Under the pieces are notes generated by a model. That model was not told the DNA's origin. It saw only the letters and a program-made list of their open reading frames with translations, and searched no databases. This document shows positions 47,999 through 55,082 of a DNA stretch of 64,000 nucleotides, piece after piece. The translations under genes and the position numbers were made by a program. Origin of the DNA: Staphylococcus equorum. Lineage in GTDB: Bacteria; Bacillota; Bacilli; Staphylococcales; Staphylococcaceae. The stretch's first letter is position 1; the number at the start of each line of letters is the position of its first letter. Location: assembly GCF_029024965.1 (NCBI RefSeq), contig NZ_CP118982.1, positions 1,984,001 to 2,048,000 on the forward strand, read 5' to 3'.

Positions 47999-48053
47999 AA
48001 AAGGCTTAGCCACAATGGCTAAGCCTTTTGATATGGAGACGGCGGGAGTTGAT
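47999..48053 (-). repeat. attL-type site: copy of ssrA 3' end plus its terminator
   Basis: TGGAGACGGCGGGAGTTGA (48034-48052) is the reverse complement of the 3' end of tmRNA genes (TCAACTCCCGCCGTCTCCA). It is followed outward by the hairpin AAAAGGCTTAGCC-ACAAT-GGCTAAGCCTTTT, the expected ssrA terminator. Only the last bases of the gene are present, so this is the displaced end, with intact ssrA expected beyond 64,000 on the minus strand. Confidence 0.8.
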
Positions 48054-48193
48054 TAAAGCGATTATGTATACATTTAAAAATCGCTATAAGCATTGTCATA
48101 TCAATGTTAAAATTGCATTACTAAGTCAGTGTAAAATGTTAAAATTGCAAAAACAACATAAATTTGTGCACTTATAAATAATTCTGTCCAGTA

Positions 48194-48415
48194 TTATTTT
48201 TCTATTACTATAAACTCCATTAGTTCACGAATATCCTCAATTTCTAATGCACTTGCAATTCTAGATATATGGTTAAAATTTAGTACAGTTCTATTACCTC
48301 TAATAATATCACTTATAGTAGATTCTCTTATTTTTGTTATTTCTGCAAGACCTTTTTGAGTCATTTTTTTCTCACTTAACAAATCTTTTAATTTCATTTT
48401 TAGTTCTACTTCCAT
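48194..48415 (-). CDS. Xre-type HTH protein paired with AIPR-like gene
   Basis: The 73-residue protein is one HTH_3 domain: KDLLSEKKMTQKGLAEITKI, then RESTISDIIRGNR (recognition helix) and LNFNHISRIASALEI. GAGG is seven bases before the ATG. It starts 12 bases after the stop of the AIPR-like gene, so both are probably one transcript, and it may autoregulate that unit. Confidence 0.8.
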   Translation of the reverse strand: MEVELKMKLKDLLSEKKMTQKGLAEITKIRESTISDIIRGNRTVLNFNHISRIASALEIEDIRELMEFIVIEK

Positions 48416-48427
48416 ATTTAAACCTCT

Positions 48428-49603
48428 TTATTTAGATTCTAAAACAACAGTCATATATAATATATCCCACAAGGATGACTCTTTACCAGCAGCATTGGGA
48501 TTCCCTCTTAAAGATTTTACAACCCCCATTGCTTTTTCTGATAAGATGCATCTATTGTTTTGATAAAATTCAATAGGATCTTTTGTCCATTCAAATTTTC
48601 CTGTATCTTTATTTTCCACAACTAATGCCCTAAATGCAGCTACTATTGGATACACAATTCCATCTGGTACAGCGTATTTCATTCCATTCTCACTAAATTT
48701 AGCATTTTTTATTATCTTATCATTATCATTTGCAGCAAAATTAAAATTACCATATTTTCCACCTGTTTCATTATAAGCATATGGAAAGTCAGTCTCAATG
48801 TAGTCATATAAATCAAAAATATCAATAGCAATATTTGAAAGCTTTTCAAAATGTTCAGGATCATCCAAGTATTTATCGAGCATTACTTTTTTACTAGAAT
48901 AAGCTTGCTTTGGATGAGTACTTTTATATTTATCAATATCAAACATTGATAAAATAGCAACTACTTCTCTTGCATCTATCATTTTAATTCCAGGTCCATT
49001 TTGTTGATTTTGCTTAAAGGCAATTCTATTATAAAAAGTCATACCTCCAATTGCATCCTTAATTGGATCAAAATGATTTTGTAACTCTGCTAATGATTTA
49101 TCATCAACTTGGGCTGATCTATTTCTTGCCTCTGCTAAATCTTCGATCATGTCTTCAACATCAACCATAATTTCCCAAAATACATATTGTTTACTATTAG
49201 TAATTTTATTACTGCTATCTTCATCGTGAAAAATCGGGTTATATATGTTTTCTTGAATTATTTTATATGTGTGGCCACCATCAATATTTCCATGTGCCTC
49301 TTCATCTTCAAATCGTATAGTTAACTCGTCTGTCTTATTATTATATTTTACACTTTGAGCTGACATAACCATACCTCTATTTTTCAAATGGAAATTCATA
49401 TCATTTGTTAATAAAGACTCTTTTATACCTTTGGCTATGTTTGTTGTTAATTTTTGATCTCTCGGGTTTGTTCCCATAGGAATATTATGCGGAATATCAT
49501 GAACGTTAACATAACATACATACTTATCCTTATTTGATCTCCCATTTGGGTCTTCTAATTTTCTAAAATTTTGTACATTTGGTACTTTAATAATTTTTTC
49601 CAT
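48428..49603 (-). CDS. AIPR-like (abortive infection phage resistance) protein
   Basis: The 391-residue protein resembles the AIPR family and DGQHR-type proteins: FHLKNRGMVMSAQSVKYN (71-88) matches the F-x-L-x-N-x-G pattern, and GNIDGGHTYKII (105-116) stands where AIPR proteins carry NGxQT and DndB-like proteins DGxHR. Next come LAEARNRSAQVDDKSLAEL and a long C-terminal part without a known domain. It is shorter than usual AIPR proteins. Position in the PICI cargo zone with an HTH partner suggests phage defence; this is inference. The ATG follows AGGAG. Confidence 0.65.
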   Translation of the reverse strand: MEKIIKVPNVQNFRKLEDPNGRSNKDKYVCYVNVHDIPHNIPMGTNPRDQKLTTNIAKGIKESLLTNDMNFHLKNRGMVMSAQSVKYNNKTDELTIRFEDEEAHGNIDGGHTYKIIQENIYNPIFHDEDSSNKITNSKQYVFWEIMVDVEDMIEDLAEARNRSAQVDDKSLAELQNHFDPIKDAIGGMTFYNRIAFKQNQQNGPGIKMIDAREVVAILSMFDIDKYKSTHPKQAYSSKKVMLDKYLDDPEHFEKLSNIAIDIFDLYDYIETDFPYAYNETGGKYGNFNFAANDNDKIIKNAKFSENGMKYAVPDGIVYPIVAAFRALVVENKDTGKFEWTKDPIEFYQNNRCILSEKAMGVVKSLRGNPNAAGKESSLWDILYMTVVLESK

Positions 49604-49980
49604 ATTATTACTCCTTTAGTAAATAATTTTGCTTATACACTTATTCAAGTAGTAAAGCTTAAATATAATCTAACACAAATAACAAATTAACGCAATAACG
49701 TTATTTAGTATGTGGTATATTATTTTGAAGTTTGATACTATATATGACGTTTGAATTAAAAACCATGCTCTGACATTGCTCTGACATTCACTCTGTGCTG
49801 CATCGAGAAATCAATTTACGTATAGTTGTTCGTTTGACGTTCTATAATTATGTCCATATTATCATTAAATATAAACAAATTCTTAAATTTTTATATTAAC
49901 CATAACTTTTTGTTATCACCTTTATTTTTTATGTATAGTACAATTAAGTTAATAATTTATTTTTTAAGGGAGATGTATAA
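49604..49980. other. Intergenic stretch with lipoprotein promoter
   Basis: No gene is visible. It holds the short tandem CTCTGACATTGCTCTGACATT-like repeat (GCTCTGACATT twice, 49769-49790) and, near its end, the conserved box TATAGTACAATTAAGTTA (49934-49951) ahead of the lipoprotein gene. Confidence 0.5.
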
Positions 49981-50601
49981 ATGAAAAAAGTTTTATTTTT
50001 ATTATTAGCGAGTTTTCTAGTATTAGGGGCATGTGGTAACAAAGAAGAAAGTAAATCAGAAGATAAGAAAGAAACAAAGTTATCGTCAAAAGATGATAAA
50101 AAGAAAGATGAAAACAATAACTCAAATGACGATAAAAAAGAAGAATCAGATAAAGAAGGTTCATCTAATGCTGTTAGCACGCTACAAGACGAATCACAAC
50201 AAGAAAATACAGAACAACAAACGCAAAATGTTGAAAAAACACAAGAACAAGTAAATACCGAAGAACAGCAACCTGTTCAATCAGTAGAGCAAGCACCTGC
50301 TCAGGATGAGCAACAAAACTCACAAGGAAGCAATAACGAGCAATCAAATGTACCTGCTGGTGACGCTATGTTTGGTGAATATAAAGATGATGGTTCATAT
50401 TGTACAGTTGGTGGTTGTTTAACGCCTGAACAACAAAAAGATCAAGAAGAAGCAAACTATGAAGAGATGGAAAATCAGGGATATTCTCGTGAAGAGTATG
50501 ATGAAATCCAGAATAAAGCAGCAGAATTACAACAACAAAGAGACAATGGTGAAATCTCATCAGAAGAGTTCACCGATAGTTATCTTGAATTATATGATTG
50601 A
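49981..50601 (+). CDS. Low-complexity lipoprotein with CTVGGC motif, copy 3 of 3 (island-borne)
   Basis: The 206-residue precursor has lipobox VLGAC (Cys18), a Lys/Ser/Asp/Glu-rich linker, a Gln/Glu-rich stretch, and a C-terminal part with GEYKDDGSYCTVGGCLTPEQQ (the motif CTVGGC near residue 141) that matches copy 1 at 36844. The two cysteines may form a disulfide outside the cell. AAGGGAGATG precedes the ATG. It is a cargo gene of the PICI, oriented against its neighbours. Confidence 0.75.
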   Translation: MKKVLFLLLASFLVLGACGNKEESKSEDKKETKLSSKDDKKKDENNNSNDDKKEESDKEGSSNAVSTLQDESQQENTEQQTQNVEKTQEQVNTEEQQPVQSVEQAPAQDEQQNSQGSNNEQSNVPAGDAMFGEYKDDGSYCTVGGCLTPEQQKDQEEANYEEMENQGYSREEYDEIQNKAAELQQQRDNGEISSEEFTDSYLELYD

Positions 50602-50625
50602 TAATTCTATTTAATATATTTTTAA

Positions 50626-50655
50626 ATGGGCGTTTAACTACGCCCCTTTTATTTT
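50626..50655. terminator. Bidirectional terminator
   Basis: GGGCGT and ACGCCC form a stem around TTAACT, with CTTTTATTTT after it; it lies between convergent genes. Confidence 0.7.
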
Positions 50656-51059
50656 ATCTCCACAATATCTTTTAAATCTAATTTAAGTAACCCTTTATTT
50701 TCATATAAACGTAGTGTCTGTGTGTATGGGTCTACTTTGTGAATAATGCCCTCTTTTGATTTAATATAGCCGTTACTAAAGTGTCTTACATTAATGTGTG
50801 GGTCATTAAACATTTTAAAAACTAACGTTTCATTTAATTTCTGTAATTGATCGTCACTAAGTATACGTTTATCTATCTTATTCTGGTCCTCCATGTACTG
50901 TGCTATTTGCTCATACTGTTCGGGAATTGAAGCGAATGGCTGCCACTTAACTGACCCTATACCTTTTGTAATATTGGAATTTAGATACTCTCTCGGTATC
51001 TTTCGATAGTCCGTTTCATATCTATATGGCTCTGGTAAATCTTCATTTATAGCTATCAT
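50649..51059 (-). CDS. YolD-like protein under a LexA box
   Basis: The 136-residue protein matches the YolD-like family: ETDYRKIPREYLN (about 15-27), KWQPFASIPEQYE (about 38-50), QNKIDKRILSDDQL and the C-terminal SKEGIIHKVDPYTQTLRL. YolD proteins are usually next to Y-family polymerases (UmuC/UvrX) and are damage-inducible; no polymerase gene is adjacent here. GAGGTGATTA precedes the ATG. Regulation by LexA is supported by the dyad at 51085-51096. Confidence 0.8.
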   Translation of the reverse strand: MIAINEDLPEPYRYETDYRKIPREYLNSNITKGIGSVKWQPFASIPEQYEQIAQYMEDQNKIDKRILSDDQLQKLNETLVFKMFNDPHINVRHFSNGYIKSKEGIIHKVDPYTQTLRLYENKGLLKLDLKDIVEIK

Positions 51060-51084
51060 AAATAATCACCTCATAAATACAATA

Positions 51085-51096
51085 GAACATTTGTTC
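51085..51096 (-). promoter_or_regulatory. LexA (SOS) box
   Basis: On the minus strand CGAACAAATGTTC fits the Gram-positive LexA consensus and sits between TTTACA and TATTGT, 17 bases apart. The same arrangement is found at 41242-41253. Confidence 0.8.
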
Positions 51097-51107
51097 GTAT
51101 ATGTAAA

Positions 51108-51139
51108 TAAAAAAATACTTCCTAAAAATATAGGAAGTT
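51108..51139 (-). terminator. Terminator ahead of YolD promoter
   Basis: ACTTCCTA pairs with TAGGAAGT around 6 bases, followed on the minus strand by ATTTTTTT. It ends the upstream membrane-protein gene. Confidence 0.8.
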
Positions 51140-51153
51140 AAGATATATTTGTA

Positions 51154-51438
51154 TTATTCATTTGTGTTTGTACCAAATTTAAAATATAAACATAAAGCTA
51201 TCACTGGTATTAAATAAAAACCTCTAAAAATTTTATAGCTAAGTATAAGTATAAATACAACTGCTAAGAAAGTAAGTATTAGAGTAGCAACCATACCTAT
51301 AAAATCATTACCATCTTCTGTTCTGGAAATCTTATTTGAATGAAGAAAATCACCTATAAGTCTAGACAAAATGTAATATATATTTTTATAAATATAAAAT
51401 CCACAACCAAGTAAAATAATAAATGCTAACAATTCCAA
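51154..51438 (-). CDS. Small membrane protein in PICI cargo, TTG start
   Basis: The 94-residue protein has an N-terminal hydrophobic helix (about 2-25) and two helices at about 47-68 and 73-88. The TTG start has AAGGAG nine bases upstream. I do not recognise it. It lies about 200 bases downstream of the three-gene SecB-like operon, behind a hairpin, and could act as a membrane partner, but nothing proves that. Confidence 0.6.
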   Translation of the reverse strand: MELLAFIILLGCGFYIYKNIYYILSRLIGDFLHSNKISRTEDGNDFIGMVATLILTFLAVVFILILSYKIFRGFYLIPVIALCLYFKFGTNTNE

Positions 51439-51591
51439 TTACTTTGCTCCTTCACTTTTTAAGTTAATAAAATTATATATTATTTCTTTTGTTTTGTAAC
51501 GCTTTTTTCACAAAAAATAAGACAAGCACTTATGTGTTTACCCTATAACTATTATACATTTCTTTATTTTCGTCGTTTCTCTAAATTTAAA

Positions 51592-51616
51592 ATAACCACT
51601 CCGAAGAGTGGTTAAC
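51592..51616 (-). terminator. Terminator of the SecB-like/nuclease operon
   Basis: AACCACTC pairs perfectly with GAGTGGTT around CGAA; T-rich DNA follows on the minus strand. Confidence 0.75.
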
Positions 51617-51636
51617 GAGAGGCTTATCTTTTCCAG

Positions 51637-52404
51637 TTATTGTTCATCAAAAATTTTTTGTTCTATCTTATCAAAATCTTCAATAGTTATATTTCTATCT
51701 GTTACTAATGACTTTAATTCTCTATGGATTCTTGGAGTATTAATATTCTCTAAAATAAATAACTTCAAATCAACAGATTGATCATAATTTAGATATTTGT
51801 CTTTTAGCATTAACAATAATTCGAGTTGTGATTTATTTTCACCTATATTATAAGGAGTAGTTTTGCATTCACACAATTCTATGAACTCTTGCTTTCTAAA
51901 ATAAATATCTACAGTTTTTGATTTGAAATTCTCAACATTACATACAATTGTTACATCATTTTCTTCAAATTGAGCATCCCACAAAAAATTTTGAGAGTTT
52001 TGTTTTGACACATCGTACCTAAGAGAACAAGCGATTGCTTCTGTTAGTAACCCTCTTATATATTTATATTCATCTTTAGAAATATTCTTCAATTCACTTA
52101 TAATAATACTAATATTGTTAATAATACGTTTTGTATATTCATTAATAGGAAAGGCATTATTCTTATTGTATTCCTTCATTTCCTTAATTAAAGCACCATA
52201 ATATTCAAAAAAATCTTGTTCCTCATTTGAATTAATTTTGGCATGATTTCGTAAATTTTTATTGAAAGATTTTAAACTTTGTACTAAATTCAAATATTGA
52301 TGATAGTCCTTTTTAAGGATATCGTGCAAAATTTTAGAAATATTTTTTACATTTTGATAACACGGTTTATTATCTCCTAAATTTGAAGGAATAGCTTTAA
52401 TCAT
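51637..52404 (-). CDS. Putative PD-(D/E)XK-fold nuclease effector
   Basis: The 255-residue protein has a helical N-terminal half and a C-terminal core with the restriction-endonuclease-like pattern: helix Glu122 (GLLTEAIA), Asp166 (TVDIYFRK), Glu179-x-Lys181 (ELCECKT) and Gln193-Leu (KSQLELL). I find no known family by eye. If active it would cleave DNA or RNA. Its ATG overlaps the SecB-like gene by 8 bases with GAGG upstream, so it is translated in step with it. A toxin or defence effector role is inferred. Confidence 0.6.
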   Translation of the reverse strand: MIKAIPSNLGDNKPCYQNVKNISKILHDILKKDYHQYLNLVQSLKSFNKNLRNHAKINSNEEQDFFEYYGALIKEMKEYNKNNAFPINEYTKRIINNISIIISELKNISKDEYKYIRGLLTEAIACSLRYDVSKQNSQNFLWDAQFEENDVTIVCNVENFKSKTVDIYFRKQEFIELCECKTTPYNIGENKSQLELLLMLKDKYLNYDQSVDLKLFILENINTPRIHRELKSLVTDRNITIEDFDKIEQKIFDEQ

Positions 52405-52801
52405 CTTGATCCTCTTTTATTTTCATTGAATCAATACTGCGAGGAACATCGATTGTTGGCAACATTTGATTATAAAATCCTGCATCTCTTAAATAATTAT
52501 GAACAACTGATCTGGTAAAAGGAAGTAATAATGGTAATATTAAGCTACTAAGTAAATCATTCTCAATATTATTCCCTCGTTCATTTCTAAACAATCCTTT
52601 TACTATTAATTTCAAATTGAAATAATCATTTTGTAAAGTAAGGATTAATATCCCTTCTTTTTTCGCATTATCATTTTTTGAAACTAAAACTTTATATTTT
52701 GGTTCAAGATTTTTCAAGTCTTCATCCCATTGTTTCTTCTTCACAAAATTTATTGCTTCAATCTCATATTGTTCTAAAACTACATGAAAATTTGTTTCCA
52801 T
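52397..52801 (-). CDS. SecB-like chaperone
   Basis: The 134-residue protein has the SecB layout: four beta strands (EIEAINFVKK, KYKVLVSKN, GILILTLQN, FNLKLIVKGLFR) followed by a helix and the hallmark LPLLLPFTRSVVHNYLRDAG (89-108, given here in two parts: LPLLLPFTRS and VVHNYLRDAG) and MLPTIDV. Staphylococci lack a housekeeping SecB, so a specialised partner is likely, as in toxin-antitoxin-chaperone systems. The ATG at 52801 comes one base after the stop of the upstream gene; the TTG four codons earlier abuts its site. Confidence 0.7.
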   Translation of the reverse strand: METNFHVVLEQYEIEAINFVKKKQWDEDLKNLEPKYKVLVSKNDNAKKEGILILTLQNDYFNLKLIVKGLFRNERGNNIENDLLSSLILPLLLPFTRSVVHNYLRDAGFYNQMLPTIDVPRSIDSMKIKEDQDD

Positions 52802-52802
52802 T

Positions 52803-53201
52803 TTAAATTGCAACTCTTTCTAAATTACTGCTTAATATATCTATATTACTTTCAATTTCATTATCTGTTAACCTTCTAAATTGTCTTTCAAGGTCAATCA
52901 ATAATTCAATATAATCCGTTGATTTATCTAAATCATCATTTATCTTACTAATTAATTTCAATTCTTTATTTGCTGTTTCCATAATACTACCAAACAAATT
53001 ATTTTCCATATGCAAAGTTATAGAGAATATTTTATTTTGAAAATTATCTTTTATCCATGCAATTTCTTCATTAATATTTGAACTAGTCTTTGTTAAATCA
53101 ATTAAAATTGATTCTGATAAACTCAAGAAGTCACTTAACTTACCATTATAAAATGAATTATCAGTATTTCGTAATTCATAAAAATCTATAATATTGTTCA
53201 T
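52803..53201 (-). CDS. Helical protein, first gene of SecB-like/nuclease operon
   Basis: The 132-residue protein is predicted all-helical with coiled-coil character (LSLSESILIDLTKTS, MENNLFGSIMETANKELKLIS, IELLIDLERQFRRL). I do not recognise it and see no HTH. In a toxin-antitoxin-chaperone model it would be the antitoxin or sensor bound by the SecB-like protein. GGGAGGG lies seven bases before the ATG at 53201; 20 upstream residues are unsupported. The next gene follows after one base. Confidence 0.6.
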   Translation of the reverse strand: MNNIIDFYELRNTDNSFYNGKLSDFLSLSESILIDLTKTSSNINEEIAWIKDNFQNKIFSITLHMENNLFGSIMETANKELKLISKINDDLDKSTDYIELLIDLERQFRRLTDNEIESNIDILSSNLERVAI

Positions 53202-53329
53202 ACATTTCCCTCCCAAGCTAAATCGTTTATTAAGTTTATAAAACGAAATATACTTTCTCACATTCCAGCATATAATTTTCCTTGCTTCTATTATACATTC
53301 ATATGTTCTAAAACAGCAACTATATGTTT

Positions 53330-53671
53330 TTATTTATTATATAACTTATCCAACAATCTATTCAACATCTGTTTAGCTCTTGCTTCTTTGATGCCAAATA
53401 TATTTCCAGCCTTTTCAAAGCTCACACCATTACATATCAATAAAAATAAATTGTGTTCTTTTTCAGTCGCTACTCTTTCTATAACAGCTTCTAATTCGTT
53501 ATAAAATATACTTTCTTCAACATTATTATTATCTAAATCGTTAGTTTCTGCTTGATCATTCACATTAAAGAAATCATCTATATCAATATCTTCATTATAT
53601 GCATTACTATTATTTATTGTTTTGTGGTAGTTCAATATAAACTCTTTCACTGTTGCTTTATCATACCTCAT
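53330..53671 (-). CDS. Phage-type transcription regulator, sigma-like HTH
   Basis: The 113-residue protein has an acidic central linker (about 25-55) and a C-terminal helix-turn-helix resembling sigma region 4 (LICNGVSFEKAGNIFGI, EARAKQMLNRLLDKLY). ArpU-like and RinA-like phage regulators have this form. Its ATG overlaps the end of the upstream gene (ATGA-type, 53668-53671). It probably acts in late island or phage gene control. Confidence 0.6.
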   Translation of the reverse strand: MRYDKATVKEFILNYHKTINNSNAYNEDIDIDDFFNVNDQAETNDLDNNNVEESIFYNELEAVIERVATEKEHNLFLLICNGVSFEKAGNIFGIKEARAKQMLNRLLDKLYNK

Positions 53672-53994
53672 ACATAATCTACTGCCTTTGCAACACGTTT
53701 TAATATAACTTCTCTAGCATGTCTTAACGTTAACTTACTAACGCCCATCACATCGGCTATAACTTCATCTGTGTACTTCTTATCATCCCACCATGTGAGC
53801 TTAATAATCTGCTGTAATTTCACATCACTATCGTTATAAACTTGAGTAACACCTTTTACAATCGATTCTAGATTCATATATTTTAGGTCGTCCATATCAC
53901 TAGGTTTATTCTTATAAGTATCTACCATACTATGATAATTACGCATGTAGCGTTCTAATATAGGATAATCTACATCATTTAAACTTCTAATCAC
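53668..53994 (-). CDS. RinA/DUF722-like phage regulator
   Basis: The 108-residue protein fits the RinA/DUF722 pattern: an N-terminal YPILERYMRNYHSMVDTYKN, a middle ESIVKGVTQVYN and a C-terminal HTH (VIADVMGVSKLTLRHAREVILKRVAKA, given in parts: VIADVMGVSKLT and LRHAREVILK). RinA activates late packaging genes in staphylococcal phages. It overlaps both neighbours by four bases (ATGA), so the three genes are coupled. Confidence 0.6.
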   Translation of the reverse strand: MIRSLNDVDYPILERYMRNYHSMVDTYKNKPSDMDDLKYMNLESIVKGVTQVYNDSDVKLQQIIKLTWWDDKKYTDEVIADVMGVSKLTLRHAREVILKRVAKAVDYV

Positions 53995-54527
53995 ACAACC
54001 AACTCCTCATGTTCGTTATTTAATGATTTTTTGACTTCTACTACAAAGTTTTTATAAATGACTTCACTCTCTTTTTCATGCTGCTTATTACGCTCTATAC
54101 GCTTATGATGATGTACTTTATATAAATCTTCCTGTAACTTATCAATCGTCTTAATTGGCTTGTTACTGCCATTAGATTTGAAGTATCTCATCACTTCTTG
54201 CTGCTCTTTTGGTGTGTAATTATGGATGATTTTCTTTAGTAAATTTAGCTTCTTAGTACTACTATTTTTAAAACGATTCAATTCTTCTTTTTGATCTATA
54301 ATCCATAAAACTAACTTCTCTAACGGATATGAAATAGAAATCACGCCCATCACATCATCACAACTCATATGAGATGTATTTAAGTGGTACATTGCATCGA
54401 TTTGTTCCTGTATAGCTCGTATCTTACTATTAATGAATTGTGGGTTATAATGCGTTAACAATTCATATTCAGTAATTTTCTTTTCTTCGTAATACCACAA
54501 AACTGATTTACAACGTTTTAATATCAT
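53991..54527 (-). CDS. Hypothetical phage/PICI protein upstream of RinA-like gene
   Basis: The 178-residue protein is soluble, helical and basic, with KIITEY-type start (EEKKITEYELLTHYNP), SYPLEKLVLWIIDQKEEL (about 67-84) and KKIIHNYTPKEQQEVMRYF, resembling phage proteins of the RinA/DUF1492 neighbourhood. The exact function is unknown. Start ATG follows AGGAGGG. It lies 42 bases after terS in the same direction. Confidence 0.5.
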   Translation of the reverse strand: MILKRCKSVLWYYEEKKITEYELLTHYNPQFINSKIRAIQEQIDAMYHLNTSHMSCDDVMGVISISYPLEKLVLWIIDQKEELNRFKNSSTKKLNLLKKIIHNYTPKEQQEVMRYFKSNGSNKPIKTIDKLQEDLYKVHHHKRIERNKQHEKESEVIYKNFVVEVKKSLNNEHEELVV

Positions 54528-54569
54528 AGTAGCCCTCCTAGATACTTTTTAATGGAACAAATTTATTTA

Positions 54570-55082
54570 TTAGTCATCATCATCTACACCGAATATGTCA
54601 TACACCGTTTTATTTCTACCTTTACTAGCAAGCATTTCAGCCAATGCATCATCTTGTGTTTTTGGTGCTTTAGGTTCCAAAATTTTTAATCGTGATTCTA
54701 CAGTTAACCCTAACTTAGGCGCAATGCTATTTAATTGCGATAACGAATCTCTTTTTATAGCATGATTCTGATTAAGCTTTGTGCCACGTTCAGTAACGAT
54801 AATTGCGTCTTCATTTTTCATACGTATAGTTGCATTGATGTAATCTGAATAGGCTGTACAATAAGCAGAAACTAATGCTAAATCTAAACTAGCTACAGGC
54901 AATTCTTGTAGTAATGGAAATATCCTATGCCATTCTTTTGTAGCCGTATCATCTAGCCATTCAGGAGGTTCTGGTGATAGTTTTGTTAATTGCTGCAATG
55001 CTTCTTCTGTAGCTTGTTTCGATTCCTGAACTTCTGTAGTTAATCTACTCTTTTGTTGTGACAATAACTTTCTTTGAGCCAT
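54570..55082 (-). CDS. terS: Phage terminase small subunit, P27 family
   Basis: The small terminase recognises island DNA and diverts the helper phage's large terminase to package it. The 170-residue protein shows the P27 pattern: LSPEPPEWLDDTATKEWHRI (about 34-53), AYCTAYSDYINA (about 72-83), TERGTKLNQNHAIKR and LGLTVESRLK (about 124-133). No large subunit is present, as expected for a PICI. GGGGGAG precedes the ATG. P27-type subunits suggest cos-type helper phages. Confidence 0.85.
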   Translation of the reverse strand: MAQRKLLSQQKSRLTTEVQESKQATEEALQQLTKLSPEPPEWLDDTATKEWHRIFPLLQELPVASLDLALVSAYCTAYSDYINATIRMKNEDAIIVTERGTKLNQNHAIKRDSLSQLNSIAPKLGLTVESRLKILEPKAPKTQDDALAEMLASKGRNKTVYDIFGVDDDD

